From NCBI RefSeq assembly GCF_005938085.1, contig NZ_SMZK01000006.1:1-64000 (forward strand): a stretch of DNA of 64,000 nucleotides, written 5' to 3'. Source of the DNA: Haloterrigena sp. H1. Its GTDB lineage: Archaea; Halobacteriota; Halobacteria; Halobacteriales; Natrialbaceae. The notes under the pieces are model-generated. The model worked only from the letters and a program-made list of their open reading frames with translations, was not told the origin of the DNA and searched no databases. Below are positions 34,342-42,865 of this stretch, one piece after another; the first letter of the stretch is position 1, and each line of letters starts with the position of its first letter. The position numbers and the translations under genes are program-made.

Positions 34342-34643
34342 TGGTCGCTCACCTCGACAGCGCCGACGATCGCGTCAGCCATCGTCTTGAACAGGTACTG
34401 CACTTCGAAGCCGCCGCGACGGTCGGTGATGTAGTCGATCCAGTCGTCGATCGTCTTCTCGACGCCCTCGAGATCGTAGCGGACGGTGCGCTCGCCGTTC
34501 TCGATGACGTGAACGGACTCGTCGGTCGTCCGGTAGACGTGGTGTGCGCCCTCGTTGTCGACGCCGACGGAGATGTAGTCGGCGCGTGGGTCAGTAGTCT
34601 GTGCTTCCGAAACCGTTTCGTGGGTTCGCGGTTGAACACTCAT
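34338..34643 (-). CDS. Small acidic protein in operon with 33712
   Basis: The protein has 101 residues from ATG 34643 (MSVQPRTHETVSEAQTTDPR); the codon at 34769 would add 42 residues of doubtful quality. The body has strands (GAHHVYRTTDESVHVIENG) and helices (VEKTIDDWIDYITDRRGGFE). Its stop overlaps the next start. It lies downstream of a palindromic operator-like site at 34723-34740. Function unknown; possibly a nucleic-acid or protein-binding accessory protein. Confidence 0.55.
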   Translation of the reverse strand: MSVQPRTHETVSEAQTTDPRADYISVGVDNEGAHHVYRTTDESVHVIENGERTVRYDLEGVEKTIDDWIDYITDRRGGFEVQYLFKTMADAIVGAVEVSDQ

Positions 34644-34722
34644 TGCTTCTCTCCAGAAGCACAGGTCCGGTGCTCCAACACCGGGCCGAGAGTTTCTCCC
34701 GACCACCCCGTGCTTCACAGTA

Positions 34723-34740
34723 GTTAGTACATTTACTAAC
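34723..34740. promoter_or_regulatory. Perfect inverted repeat, candidate operator
   Basis: GTTAGTACATTTACTAAC has two perfect 7-base arms around CATT. A second, imperfect repeat (GGTTAG ... CTAAC) follows at 34749-34766. Both are about 80-125 bases upstream of the start at 34643 and are AT-rich, as expected of a promoter-operator. A dimeric regulator could bind here. The regulator is unknown. Confidence 0.45.
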
Positions 34741-34818
34741 CAAATAAAGGTTAGCATTTGCTCTAACATTAGCTCATTCGATAACTATTAGAATATACGC
34801 TAAGTGTTGTATGGGAAG

Positions 34819-35881
34819 GAGCCTGTCATAGAAAGCGTCACGTACGAAGCGGCAGGGTGCGCGAAGTGTGTCCAACACCAGCACAGCCCTGCAAGACGTA
34901 GCTTCGGTAGACGACTTCTTGAATGTCGCGGCTACCGAGACGGTACCGCTGTTCGACCATCTTGAGTTCGAGTTTCTACTGGAATACGACGTGTTCGCCC
35001 CCTCGAAGCGGGGGCGAACACGAGTTCACGAGCCACCTGATCTCTTTCGCGGCTTTTTGCACTGCTACTACGAGGATGTCTACGGCACGCGTCCGGTTAC
35101 ACGAGAACTTCAGAACGGCCTTGTCTGGTACTACTGCGGACTCGACAAACCGCCATCCAGAGATACGGTTGATCGCTTTCTCACCGACCTCGAACACGTT
35201 ATTGACGATGTCTTCGACAGACTCGTCCAGCAGGCCGCTGCCCGCGGCCTGCTCGACTCCACGTACTCCATCGATTCGACCCACGTTGAAGCGATCCAAC
35301 ACAACGACGCTGCCTCGTGGAATTATGATCCAACAGCTGAAGAATACTACTACGGCTTCGGCTGTACGATCGTTTCAACCGGTTCAAAGATCCCGATAGC
35401 AGCGGAGTTCACACAGGCCAAACAAGCGGATCAGGAGACGGCGATGCGCGTCACACGTGACGCGCTCGCCGTCGATACACCGGTCTGGATGCTGGGAGAC
35501 AGCGCCTACGACATCCTCGATTGGCACGACCACCTGCTGGCCGCAGGGGTCGTGCCAATCGCTCCATACAATCCGCGAAACACTGACGACCCGATAGACA
35601 TCGAGTACAGGGTCGAAGACCGAATCGAGGAACACAGCGAGGACGTGCAGCTGAAACAGTCCATCTTGGAGGAGACGTACAACAACCGGACAGGAGTCGA
35701 ACGAACCAACGACGCAGTCAAGGACTGCGGCCTCGGGCACGTCCGCGCCCGAGGCCGCGTCCACGCACGGACAGAAGTGTTCCTTGCGCTGTGTCTCCGA
35801 CTCGTCGTGGCGATCACCAACTACGAGCGAGGAAACAATCCGGGCTGTGAGAAGCTATGAGATGGATTCTATGACAGGCTC
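34819..35881 (+). mobile_element. ISH-type insertion sequence, 1063 bp, with 7-bp target duplication
   Basis: Inverted repeats GAGCCTGTCATAGAA (34819-34833) and its complement (35867-35881) bound the element. TGGGAAG is directly repeated at 34812-34818 and 35882-35888. One intact transposase gene fills most of the element. The ends share TGTCATAGAA with the larger unit at 51901-54475, which also has a 7-bp duplication. The exact ISH name was not assigned. It lies upstream of the 34643 operon. Confidence 0.85.
34868..35860 (+). CDS. ISH-type DDE transposase
   Basis: This 330-residue transposase starts at GTG 34868 (MSNTSTALQDVASVDDFLNV). The catalytic acidic residues are visible: D in STYSIDSTHVEAIQ, D in WMLGDSAYDILDW, and E within NNRTGVERTNDAVKDC. 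The protein ends near NYERGNNPGCEKL. The pattern matches a family common in haloarchaea. No frameshift is present, so it may be active and could act in trans on elements with similar ends. Confidence 0.9.
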   Translation: MSNTSTALQDVASVDDFLNVAATETVPLFDHLEFEFLLEYDVFAPSKRGRTRVHEPPDLFRGFLHCYYEDVYGTRPVTRELQNGLVWYYCGLDKPPSRDTVDRFLTDLEHVIDDVFDRLVQQAAARGLLDSTYSIDSTHVEAIQHNDAASWNYDPTAEEYYYGFGCTIVSTGSKIPIAAEFTQAKQADQETAMRVTRDALAVDTPVWMLGDSAYDILDWHDHLLAAGVVPIAPYNPRNTDDPIDIEYRVEDRIEEHSEDVQLKQSILEETYNNRTGVERTNDAVKDCGLGHVRARGRVHARTEVFLALCLRLVVAITNYERGNNPGCEKL

Positions 35882-35930
35882 TGGGAAGAGGTGAGCAAAT
35901 ATTACAACCAGCACAGCCGAACGGGATCGT

Positions 35931-36143
35931 ATGTCGAAGACCCGGGCGCTCCTCACGGAGACTGAGCGAGAGCAGATCGCCGGCAAGCACGGAGACCAGC
36001 GACGCTACCAAGCGACGTCTCGTGTCCGCCGGCGCATCGATGAGGAACTGTCGAAGGATATTGAAATCCTCGAGGAACACCACCCGAAGCTGCTTGAGGA
36101 GCTTCGCGATGTCACTTGCGAGGAGCGTGATCACCATGAGTAA
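35931..36143 (+). CDS. Small conserved plasmid protein
   Basis: This 70-residue protein begins MSKTRALLTETEREQIAGKH. It is highly charged and helical throughout (GDQRRYQATSRVRRRIDEEL, then EEHHPKLLEELRDVTCEERD). Close relatives occur on haloarchaeal plasmids without assigned role. It could be a DNA or RNA chaperone by composition; this is a guess. It follows the ISH element by 50 bases. Confidence 0.6.
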   Translation: MSKTRALLTETEREQIAGKHGDQRRYQATSRVRRRIDEELSKDIEILEEHHPKLLEELRDVTCEERDHHE

Positions 36144-36410
36144 CCGGCAGCCATTGTCGGATCTTGAGGTTCAGTGCTGAGATTCTCAGCAGCAGCTCTG
36201 AGACAATTCGTACACACGAACCCAGCTTTTTCAAGTGAGATCAACATCGATACGTAGGCAGATCGTATTAATCGACACAGACAGGTCGTTTACTTCGGAA
36301 TCGCCAAATTGACAAGGTACACAAGTCACGGCTCGTGTGCATATTCGGGAATCAGGTTCTGACAACGTGTACCCCCCAGAGGAGAAAGAAAAACAGGCCA
36401 CACCGTCGTT

Positions 36411-37529
36411 CTAACTAAACTCGTCCAAACCTTTCTGGTCTGAATCAAATTCGTCTTTTACCAGATTGAACGCATTCATTTTTGACTGCTTCTTTGAGGC
36501 TTCCAATACATATTTTTCCGATACGGCGTCTTCGGCAGTCTTTGCATCAGCCGACCCTTGATACATGACGCGGTAGTCACTTCTATCCAACTTCGTACTA
36601 GATTTTGAGAAGATGCCAATATCTTCGCCTATCTCTAGGAGATTACTGACAGTATTGGAAATGACTTTTTCCTTCTCATCATTTGACACACTTAGTTTGA
36701 GCTTTCCAGCATATCTCTCCGCGAATTCTTTTCGCGTGAATTCGAGTGGTTCCTCTGTATTTTCATACTTGTCTTTTCCACGAACAAGACGATAGACAAC
36801 GTTCGACAGAGGGATAATTGGGTCTGAACTCAAGGTGTATTCAATGGGGTTCTCTGTGAGATCGTAGTCAAAACAATCGTCTACAGCATCCAGAAGATCT
36901 TTGTGTATAATATCCCCGTCTTCATGACACAGCTCAGACACACCGTTCATTTCAACAGTCCAGATTGCGTATTCAGATGGTGTACACTGGCGGTTAATTT
37001 CACTAAAAGACAGCCCCTCATAATCCTCAGTCTTTACTAGAGTAATATACTGTATAGCATCAAGAGTTCGTGACCCTGCGCCAATCTGTGATAAAATTTT
37101 ATTTTGATGATTAGGATCGCTAAATACCTCGTGCATCTTGTTAGCATTTTCTATCCAACTTGGAACTGTTGAATCATCAACCTCACAGGCGACTACGCAG
37201 AGCTGTACTCGATTGAATTCCCGAGTTCTGGCTAAGAGTACGTCTGCTTCACATTCGATATCGAGATGATTAGCAAGAGGATCGACACATGAAAATTTGA
37301 AACCGCTATCTGCACCTGGTGCTCTCTTATTCTGATGAAAGCCTGAAGAGATCGCTCTTACCAAATCAACATGCTCCCTTTCAAGACCTATTTCCGTTTT
37401 GGTAGATGGCTTAACATCATCAATGTCAATGTCAGATAGTATCTCTTCATATCGATCTTCAAATCTAGACTTTTTGTCTGGATGGAAACGCTCTGCATAT
37501 CCGCTGACATCTGGCTCTTCCGGAATCAT
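36411..37529 (-). CDS. Unknown protein C of the AT-rich three-gene module
   Basis: This 372-residue protein starts MIPEEPDVSGYAERFHPDKK at 37529. The first 110 residues contain CEADVLLARTREFNRVQLC and VVACEVDD, with acidic residues spaced like a nuclease fold, though a clear PD-(D/E)xK triad was not confirmed. The middle has KMHEVFSDPNHQNKILSQIG. The C-terminal half is charged and helical with Lys-rich blocks (KFAERYAG-type segment). Its start overlaps the stop of the upstream gene by 4 bases, so translation is coupled. The DNA is clearly more AT-rich than its surroundings. No family recognised. Confidence 0.65.
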   Translation of the reverse strand: MIPEEPDVSGYAERFHPDKKSRFEDRYEEILSDIDIDDVKPSTKTEIGLEREHVDLVRAISSGFHQNKRAPGADSGFKFSCVDPLANHLDIECEADVLLARTREFNRVQLCVVACEVDDSTVPSWIENANKMHEVFSDPNHQNKILSQIGAGSRTLDAIQYITLVKTEDYEGLSFSEINRQCTPSEYAIWTVEMNGVSELCHEDGDIIHKDLLDAVDDCFDYDLTENPIEYTLSSDPIIPLSNVVYRLVRGKDKYENTEEPLEFTRKEFAERYAGKLKLSVSNDEKEKVISNTVSNLLEIGEDIGIFSKSSTKLDRSDYRVMYQGSADAKTAEDAVSEKYVLEASKKQSKMNAFNLVKDEFDSDQKGLDEFS

Positions 37530-38608
37530 AGAGCGACAGGTTGTGCATTAGAATCGATATGATCGCTCACGAAACTATAAATACGCATAAATTGGCTGAA
37601 GGTTGTGTGTTCTCTAGGATAAACACGAATCAAATCTCTATTACTTCTCATAGCCGCCCTTCCGTATGTTTTTTCGTCGATAATCTCCGCTCTAAAGCCC
37701 GGAATATCGCCAAATGATGCATTCATACGCGATAGATCGAAATCCCAGTTTCTAGACTGTATATTGGCTTCAAAATTGTCTATATCTCTTCTATTTAAAC
37801 CACCATTTAATTTAATCCCCCATGGTTCAATCATCTCTAGATTTTGGTCAGGAACAAATTCATTTTCCACTTCCTCATATTCAGAAGTCTTTATTTTTTC
37901 TTTGACTTCCCGTAGACGATCGATTGATGACTGGATTATCGATAGTGGTTCTGAGATACCTGTGTTAATTGTGAATACACCATCGTTCGTAATACGGAAT
38001 TTGAAACCATTTGGTTTCTTGAAACGAACGTTGGTTGGGAATACACCATACTTGTGTTTTACCTCTTGGAACGCTCGTCTACCATCTTCTCCGTAGTATT
38101 GAATGGTCCTCTCAAATTCTGGCCGAGTAATGCCGTCAAGATTATCTTCTGATGTGGGGGAATGGTGAGCAGTGAAATATGGAATTCTCACGTCAGGGTG
38201 CTTTTGAACGATGCTACGACGAATCAAATCCATTTGCTTTTTTCCGACCCAAAGTCTACTAACATTTCCAGTATTGTTGAGGTAAGTATCAACAGTTGCG
38301 GGAAGATCTTCTGTTTTAGTTCCTGTTGTTAAGAACACCGGACAGAAATCATTGAGATGAACATAAAAGGGCACATCGTTAGAACCACCTGAAAGAAGCA
38401 ATAGATTCCCTAAGTCTCTAACTACATTAAAGACTGGATCTAAGCTCTCGACGAACTGATTTTTTGTTTCATAATCGCTCAAAGAGCCGACGAGGCTCAG
38501 CTTACCATCGATATCAGAAAGATCAATATCTTTCTTAATATATTCTACAAATTCATCGAACTCGTCGTAGGACTCGTATCCAACGTCGAGGAAATCCAGT
38601 TCAGACAT
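37526..38608 (-). CDS. Unknown protein B of the AT-rich three-gene module
   Basis: This 360-residue protein starts MSELDFLDVGYESYDEFDEF. It is acidic, with helical and beta segments (VDTYLNNTGNVSRLWVGKKQ; DVRIPYFTAHHSPTS; FKFRITNDGVFTINTG). A late region with WGIKLNGGLNRRDIDNFEAN and MRSNRDLIRVYPREHTTF suggests a globular alpha/beta domain. No Walker, nuclease or protease motif was found. It overlaps the downstream gene by 4 bases and follows the membrane gene by 88 bases. Likely same operon. Unknown family. Confidence 0.65.
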   Translation of the reverse strand: MSELDFLDVGYESYDEFDEFVEYIKKDIDLSDIDGKLSLVGSLSDYETKNQFVESLDPVFNVVRDLGNLLLLSGGSNDVPFYVHLNDFCPVFLTTGTKTEDLPATVDTYLNNTGNVSRLWVGKKQMDLIRRSIVQKHPDVRIPYFTAHHSPTSEDNLDGITRPEFERTIQYYGEDGRRAFQEVKHKYGVFPTNVRFKKPNGFKFRITNDGVFTINTGISEPLSIIQSSIDRLREVKEKIKTSEYEEVENEFVPDQNLEMIEPWGIKLNGGLNRRDIDNFEANIQSRNWDFDLSRMNASFGDIPGFRAEIIDEKTYGRAAMRSNRDLIRVYPREHTTFSQFMRIYSFVSDHIDSNAQPVAL

Positions 38609-38696
38609 ATTTACACCATTTGAATTTGCGATCTGCTAGTTCGGTTTCCACATGTATCTATGATAGGGTACTGTTAAATATTTCTCAATCATCAGG

Positions 38697-39308
38697 CTAT
38701 TGCCTCTTTTCAAGTTCATTCAATAGTTTCCGCCTTTTCCTCCGTAAATCACCAACATCGTCGAAAAAATCTTTATGATCAGACATGGGGAGGGTATGTG
38801 TGCCAGCATCTCGAGGGTCTTCTTCTTGGATCATAGAGATTGTTGCCTTATGGCGCATTAAAAGAGAATAGAAGCCGACAATTTCTTCCGCTAATTCGTC
38901 ATCCAAGCGAGATATATTGCCAACATTATTTTCATAAACAATTGTAGGAAGGGACTCTGCAGATGGAACAGCATCCGGAGGAATACGGTCCTTCGTGGGC
39001 GGCTTCTCCAAATCCCGAAGTCGCGATGGAAGTTTCGCAAGATTAGAAAGCTCTTTGATTTCAGCTATAAAAGCTAACTCCAAACGCTTCTTATCATCTA
39101 TTTTTCTTTTTCGATACAGTAGAAAGCTACCTGAAACGGTGAGTACCGCTGGAATCCAGATACCACCATCCATCGCAATAATGACTTGAAATGTTTCAGA
39201 CACAGCAAAAAGGATCTCCATTGCGCCCAACCAAGCTAATAAAGTGACTATCGAAAGTAAGTCAAAAGCCACTGTGTACCAATCGTAAGGACTCTCACTC
39301 ATATTCAT
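38697..39308 (-). CDS. Two-TM membrane protein A of the AT-rich module
   Basis: This 203-residue protein starts MNMSESPYDWYTVAFDLLSI; ATG 39302 is an equal choice. Two TM helices (LLSIVTLLAWLGAMEILFAV at about 17-36 and IWIPAVLTVSGSFLLY at about 50-65) are followed by a cytoplasmic helical domain (KRLELAFIAEIKELSNLAKL ... KATISMIQEEDPRD) and a basic end (RRKRRKLLNELEKRQ). This architecture is common for membrane effectors of defence systems but gives no function. It is the first gene of the module. Confidence 0.6.
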   Translation of the reverse strand: MNMSESPYDWYTVAFDLLSIVTLLAWLGAMEILFAVSETFQVIIAMDGGIWIPAVLTVSGSFLLYRKRKIDDKKRLELAFIAEIKELSNLAKLPSRLRDLEKPPTKDRIPPDAVPSAESLPTIVYENNVGNISRLDDELAEEIVGFYSLLMRHKATISMIQEEDPRDAGTHTLPMSDHKDFFDDVGDLRRKRRKLLNELEKRQ

Positions 39309-39909
39309 ACTGTAAATGACTGTAAGCGATCAATTTTCACGTTTCGGAGGTCTTGAAGTGGTCTCCATTGGCACCCGACATTTCATTACGACGATTACAG
39401 TGGTAGACATTGAACCTTATTGAATCATCATAACAAATCGATTCGGGTCGGGTAAATCAACTCTCCTCTTTGTATAACAGATATTGAGCCCTGAGCTCAG
39501 CCACTTTTGCAAATGAACCCCTGTTTCATGTGCTTCAACTGGAGATCTACGTGCAGAGGTGGGGTGGGGGCACTGTTATTTTTGGGTGCTGTCGCCTTGG
39601 CGACACCCGTTAAGGGGCTTTCGGACAAAGCACGAAACAACCACGCAAGAATCGCGGTGCTGACTCCGCGCTTAAGCCGCACGAGCACACCGACGACGGG
39701 GGAAGCCTAATTGGTGCCCCAGATAGAGACAACTCACCATCTGGAGCTAACGATCCCTCATCACTACGGTCATTGCGTTGTGAAGTCAATAGCCACGTTG
39801 TCTTCCGACCGTGGAACCTATTCGTTCGATTGCGCACCGAAAGGTGAAGCCCCAACACCAGTTCGGAACCAGCGCTTTCTGCTAGTGTTTATATACGAAG
39901 ACGGAGCCA
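39309..39909. other. Non-coding block with a strong hairpin, possible structured RNA
   Basis: About 600 bases lie between the AT-rich module and the gene at 39910. A G-rich run (AGGTGGGGTGGGGGC) near 39557 and a T-run precede the perfect stem GTCGCC-TT-GGCGAC at 39590-39603, which extends with GGGT/ACCC to 39584-39608. The word GACGGGGGAAGCCTAATTGG follows near 39693. Open frames are weak on both strands. A transcript here might be a structured RNA, but no known family was matched. Confidence 0.4.
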
Positions 39910-40098
39910 ATGCTGGCGATGCCTCTCACGGATCAACAGGAAGTTCTCCTGATCGCCGTCGCACTGACCGAGTTCTCAGTCCACTACGAAGATGCCGATC
40001 CCGACCTCTCGCGAAGAGCATGGCAGCTGGCCGCCGATCGCCTCCTCGAGCATGACGTCGGGCCCGCCGAGGCCGTCGACGCACTCGAGATCGGGTAG
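39910..40098 (+). CDS. Small acidic haloarchaeal protein
   Basis: This 62-residue protein begins MLAMPLTDQQEVLLIAVALT (ATG 39910; ATG 39919 also possible). A short amphipathic first helix is followed by EFSVHYEDADPDLSRRAWQL and a C-terminal helix AEAVDALEIG. It seems to be a single helical domain. Relatives were seen on haloarchaeal plasmids; function unknown. Confidence 0.55.
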   Translation: MLAMPLTDQQEVLLIAVALTEFSVHYEDADPDLSRRAWQLAADRLLEHDVGPAEAVDALEIG

Positions 40099-40379
40099 TC
40101 ATAACTCGACATCCTCGAGTAGTTCTCAAACCACTCGGATGGGCACAGGGTAGTAGCCACTGAGCGTAGTGGAATAGAGACGAACAGACTGTTGGTTCTG
40201 TCTCTGTCACGCTTCCCCGCGACAAGTGGTGTAACCAGTGTGATGGTTATCAACTCCATCACGCTTCTCAACGGCACAGAAGTGGCTTCGGTCTGTAGTC
40301 TACAGGGGACGTCGACGCACCCACGATGTTCTCCAGTTCGCGAGTAATCCTACAAAGGTTCGTCTGAAACACCTGCGGA

Positions 40380-40571
40380 TTGGACTACGACCGCGACCTT
40401 GACAAGCTTAGCAGCGCCCATTCGTTCGGTGGCCGAATGATTCCGAATGAGAACGGTGCCCTGGAGATTCGCGTACATCTAAGCACGGGTAGAAAGGGTA
40501 TAATCATTGGGACGTTGGATGTGACGCGTAACCGAAACGATCTCCCCTATGGCGCGCACACTCTGACCTAA
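40380..40571 (+). CDS. Small protein upstream of SH3-like protein
   Basis: This 63-residue frame begins at TTG 40380 (MDYDRDLDKLSSAHSFGGRM); ATG 40437 gives a shorter form. The second half is basic and beta-rich (ALEIRVHLSTGRKGIIIGTL). Its stop overlaps the ATG of the next gene by one base, so they are coupled. The pair lies just before the type I RM operon and may belong to it or to a separate accessory unit. Confidence 0.45.
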   Translation: MDYDRDLDKLSSAHSFGGRMIPNENGALEIRVHLSTGRKGIIIGTLDVTRNRNDLPYGAHTLT

Positions 40572-40801
40572 TGCGGATATTCGAGGAGGGGGATCACGTG
40601 CGCGTAGACATCCCGGACGAAACTGATCCAGACCACGACCGATTACACGGTTTGCAAGGAACGGTCGTAGAGATCATCAAAGATGACGCTGGCCAAGAGA
40701 CTGGTGACCCGAGAGATTCTCACATCTTCTGTGTGGAAACTGAGGAAGGTAACGTTGAACACCTTCGCTGGCGCGATCTCCGTCCCGCGCCTAAACAGTA
40801 G
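40571..40801 (+). CDS. SH3-like (KOW-type) small protein
   Basis: This 76-residue protein begins MRIFEEGDHVRVDIPDETDP. The first part (FEEGDHVRVDI, then LHGLQGTVVEI) resembles an SH3/KOW barrel; the later part includes HIFCVETEEGNVEHLRWRDL. It is translated together with the preceding small ORF. Such folds bind nucleic acid or proteins. It is located 70 bases before hsdM. Confidence 0.5.
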   Translation: MRIFEEGDHVRVDIPDETDPDHDRLHGLQGTVVEIIKDDAGQETGDPRDSHIFCVETEEGNVEHLRWRDLRPAPKQ

Positions 40802-40870
40802 CACAGCTGGTTTCCATCCGATGGACTCTCCGCATCACTTAAGAATCCACAATAACCATTTCTCCCATAG

Positions 40871-42865
40871 ATGGTCGAGAACTTTAACGAGAAGGCTGAT
40901 TTCATTTGGTCTATTGCAGACCTTCTCCGAGGAGACTACAAGCAGTCCGAATACCAGAAGGTAATCCTCCCACTGACAGTCCTACGCCGCCTCGACTGCG
41001 TTACCAAACGGAACAAGGAGGATGTCTTGGAGCGCTACGAGCAACTTCAGCAACAAGGTATTGAGAACGTTGCACCGGCGCTGAAGAAAGCTGCTGATGC
41101 TCAAGTATACAACACTAGCGAATACACGTTTGAGTCGCTGTGTAACGACCCCGAGGACATTGCGGAGAACCTCCAGTATTACATCAACCAGTACGACGAG
41201 GAGACCAAGGAGATTTTCGAGAAGTTCGAGTTTGACCACCAAATCCAGCGCCTTGACGACGCTAACCTGCTCTATAAGATAGTTCGGCAGTTTGCTGAGA
41301 TCAACCTTCACCCCGAGGAGGTTCCGAACGAAGAGATGGGTTACATCTACGAGGAGCTCATCCGGAAGTTCAACGAACTCAGCAACGAAACCGCTGGTGA
41401 GCACTTCACGCCGCGAGAAGTCATTGAGCTCATGGTGAACCTCGTATTCCAAGAGGACGACGACGCGCTGACACAGCAGGATGCTATCCGCACGGTCTAT
41501 GACCCGGCGTGTGGGACTGGCGGGATGCTGAGCGTCGCCGAGGAATATGTTCGTGAACTCAATACCGACGCGAAGCTCCACGTCTTCGGCCAGGAACTTA
41601 ATCCCGAATCCTACGCGGTCTGTAACTCAGATATGCTCATCAAGGGCCAAGAGCCTGAGAACATCATCTATGGCAATTCTTTCACTGAGGACGGTTTCCC
41701 GAGTCAGCGCTTCGACTATATGCTCTCCAATCCGCCCTTCGGTGTCTCTTGGAAGAAGGTGAAGGAGGAAATCGAGCGTGAGCACGAAGAGCAAGGCTAT
41801 GCAGGCCGCTTTGGTGCCGGGACACCGCGCACGAGCGACGGTGCATTCCTCTTCCTCCAGCACATGATTAGCAAGATGAAATCGCCCGCGGACGGCGGCT
41901 CGCGTATCGCCATCGTGTTTAACGGCTCACCGCTATTCAATGGCGGCCCCAACAGCGGAGAGTCAGCGATTCGGCGCTGGATTCTGGAAAATGACTGGCT
42001 GGAGGCCATTGTCGGCCTCCCAGAGAACCTATTCTACAACACCGGTATTCGAACCTACATCTGGGTGCTCTCAAACGACAAGCCCGAGAAGCGTAAGGAC
42101 AGGGTGCAGCTCATTGACGCACAGGATCTGTACGTTGAGATGGATGAGAGCCTTGGCGAGAAGCGCTATGAACTCATGCAGGAACACATTGAAAAGATTT
42201 CCCGCATCTTTGGCGACCTGACAGCGAACGGTCGATCCAAGCTCGTCCCCACGGAGGAATTCGGCTACCGTCGCATCGTCATTGACCGCCCGCTACGCAT
42301 GAGCTTCCGAGCAACTGACGAACGTATCGAAAGCTTAGATGACGAACGGGCATTTACCAACCGTGACAAGGAAACACAAGAGGCAGTAAAGGATGCGCTG
42401 CATTCGCTTGATGCTGAAAAGCAGTGGATGAATAGAGGGGATTTCATAAATGAAGTGGAACTGGTATTGAATTCGAACGATATTGACGTGCGCAATAGTG
42501 TCTATAACGCGATAGAACGGGCACTAGGGAAACAAAACGACGACGCTGAAATATGCCGTGATGGGAATGGAAATCCCGAGCACGACATAGACCGACGCGA
42601 ACGTGAACGGGTACCTCTGAATACCAACCCGCGGAAATATTTCACTGAGGAAGTAGAACCACATTTAGAAAATACTTGGATAAATGATAGCAAAAAGTAC
42701 CACGATGACAAAGATGGAGAGTTGGGAGTTGTTGGATATGAAATCAATTTTGATAGGTATTTTTACCAATATGAAGAGCCGAGATCTGTAACCTCGATCG
42801 ATTCAGAAATAGAAACCATAGCAGCGGAACTTTTTAATCGAGTTGAGGAAACTCTCGAAAAATGA
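40871..42865 (+). CDS. hsdM: Type I restriction-modification methyltransferase subunit
   Basis: This 664-residue HsdM is an N6-adenine methyltransferase. The N-terminal helical domain is followed by the SAM-binding motif DPACGTGGM at about 211-219 and the catalytic NPPF (SNPPFGVSWKK) at about 287-290. The C-terminal region resembles recognition-complex contacts. The last part is less GC-rich than the start. The stop overlaps the hsdS start by 4 bases (ATGA), so the three subunits are translated together. It would methylate host DNA and form part of the restriction complex. Confidence 0.95.
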   Translation: MVENFNEKADFIWSIADLLRGDYKQSEYQKVILPLTVLRRLDCVTKRNKEDVLERYEQLQQQGIENVAPALKKAADAQVYNTSEYTFESLCNDPEDIAENLQYYINQYDEETKEIFEKFEFDHQIQRLDDANLLYKIVRQFAEINLHPEEVPNEEMGYIYEELIRKFNELSNETAGEHFTPREVIELMVNLVFQEDDDALTQQDAIRTVYDPACGTGGMLSVAEEYVRELNTDAKLHVFGQELNPESYAVCNSDMLIKGQEPENIIYGNSFTEDGFPSQRFDYMLSNPPFGVSWKKVKEEIEREHEEQGYAGRFGAGTPRTSDGAFLFLQHMISKMKSPADGGSRIAIVFNGSPLFNGGPNSGESAIRRWILENDWLEAIVGLPENLFYNTGIRTYIWVLSNDKPEKRKDRVQLIDAQDLYVEMDESLGEKRYELMQEHIEKISRIFGDLTANGRSKLVPTEEFGYRRIVIDRPLRMSFRATDERIESLDDERAFTNRDKETQEAVKDALHSLDAEKQWMNRGDFINEVELVLNSNDIDVRNSVYNAIERALGKQNDDAEICRDGNGNPEHDIDRRERERVPLNTNPRKYFTEEVEPHLENTWINDSKKYHDDKDGELGVVGYEINFDRYFYQYEEPRSVTSIDSEIETIAAELFNRVEETLEK

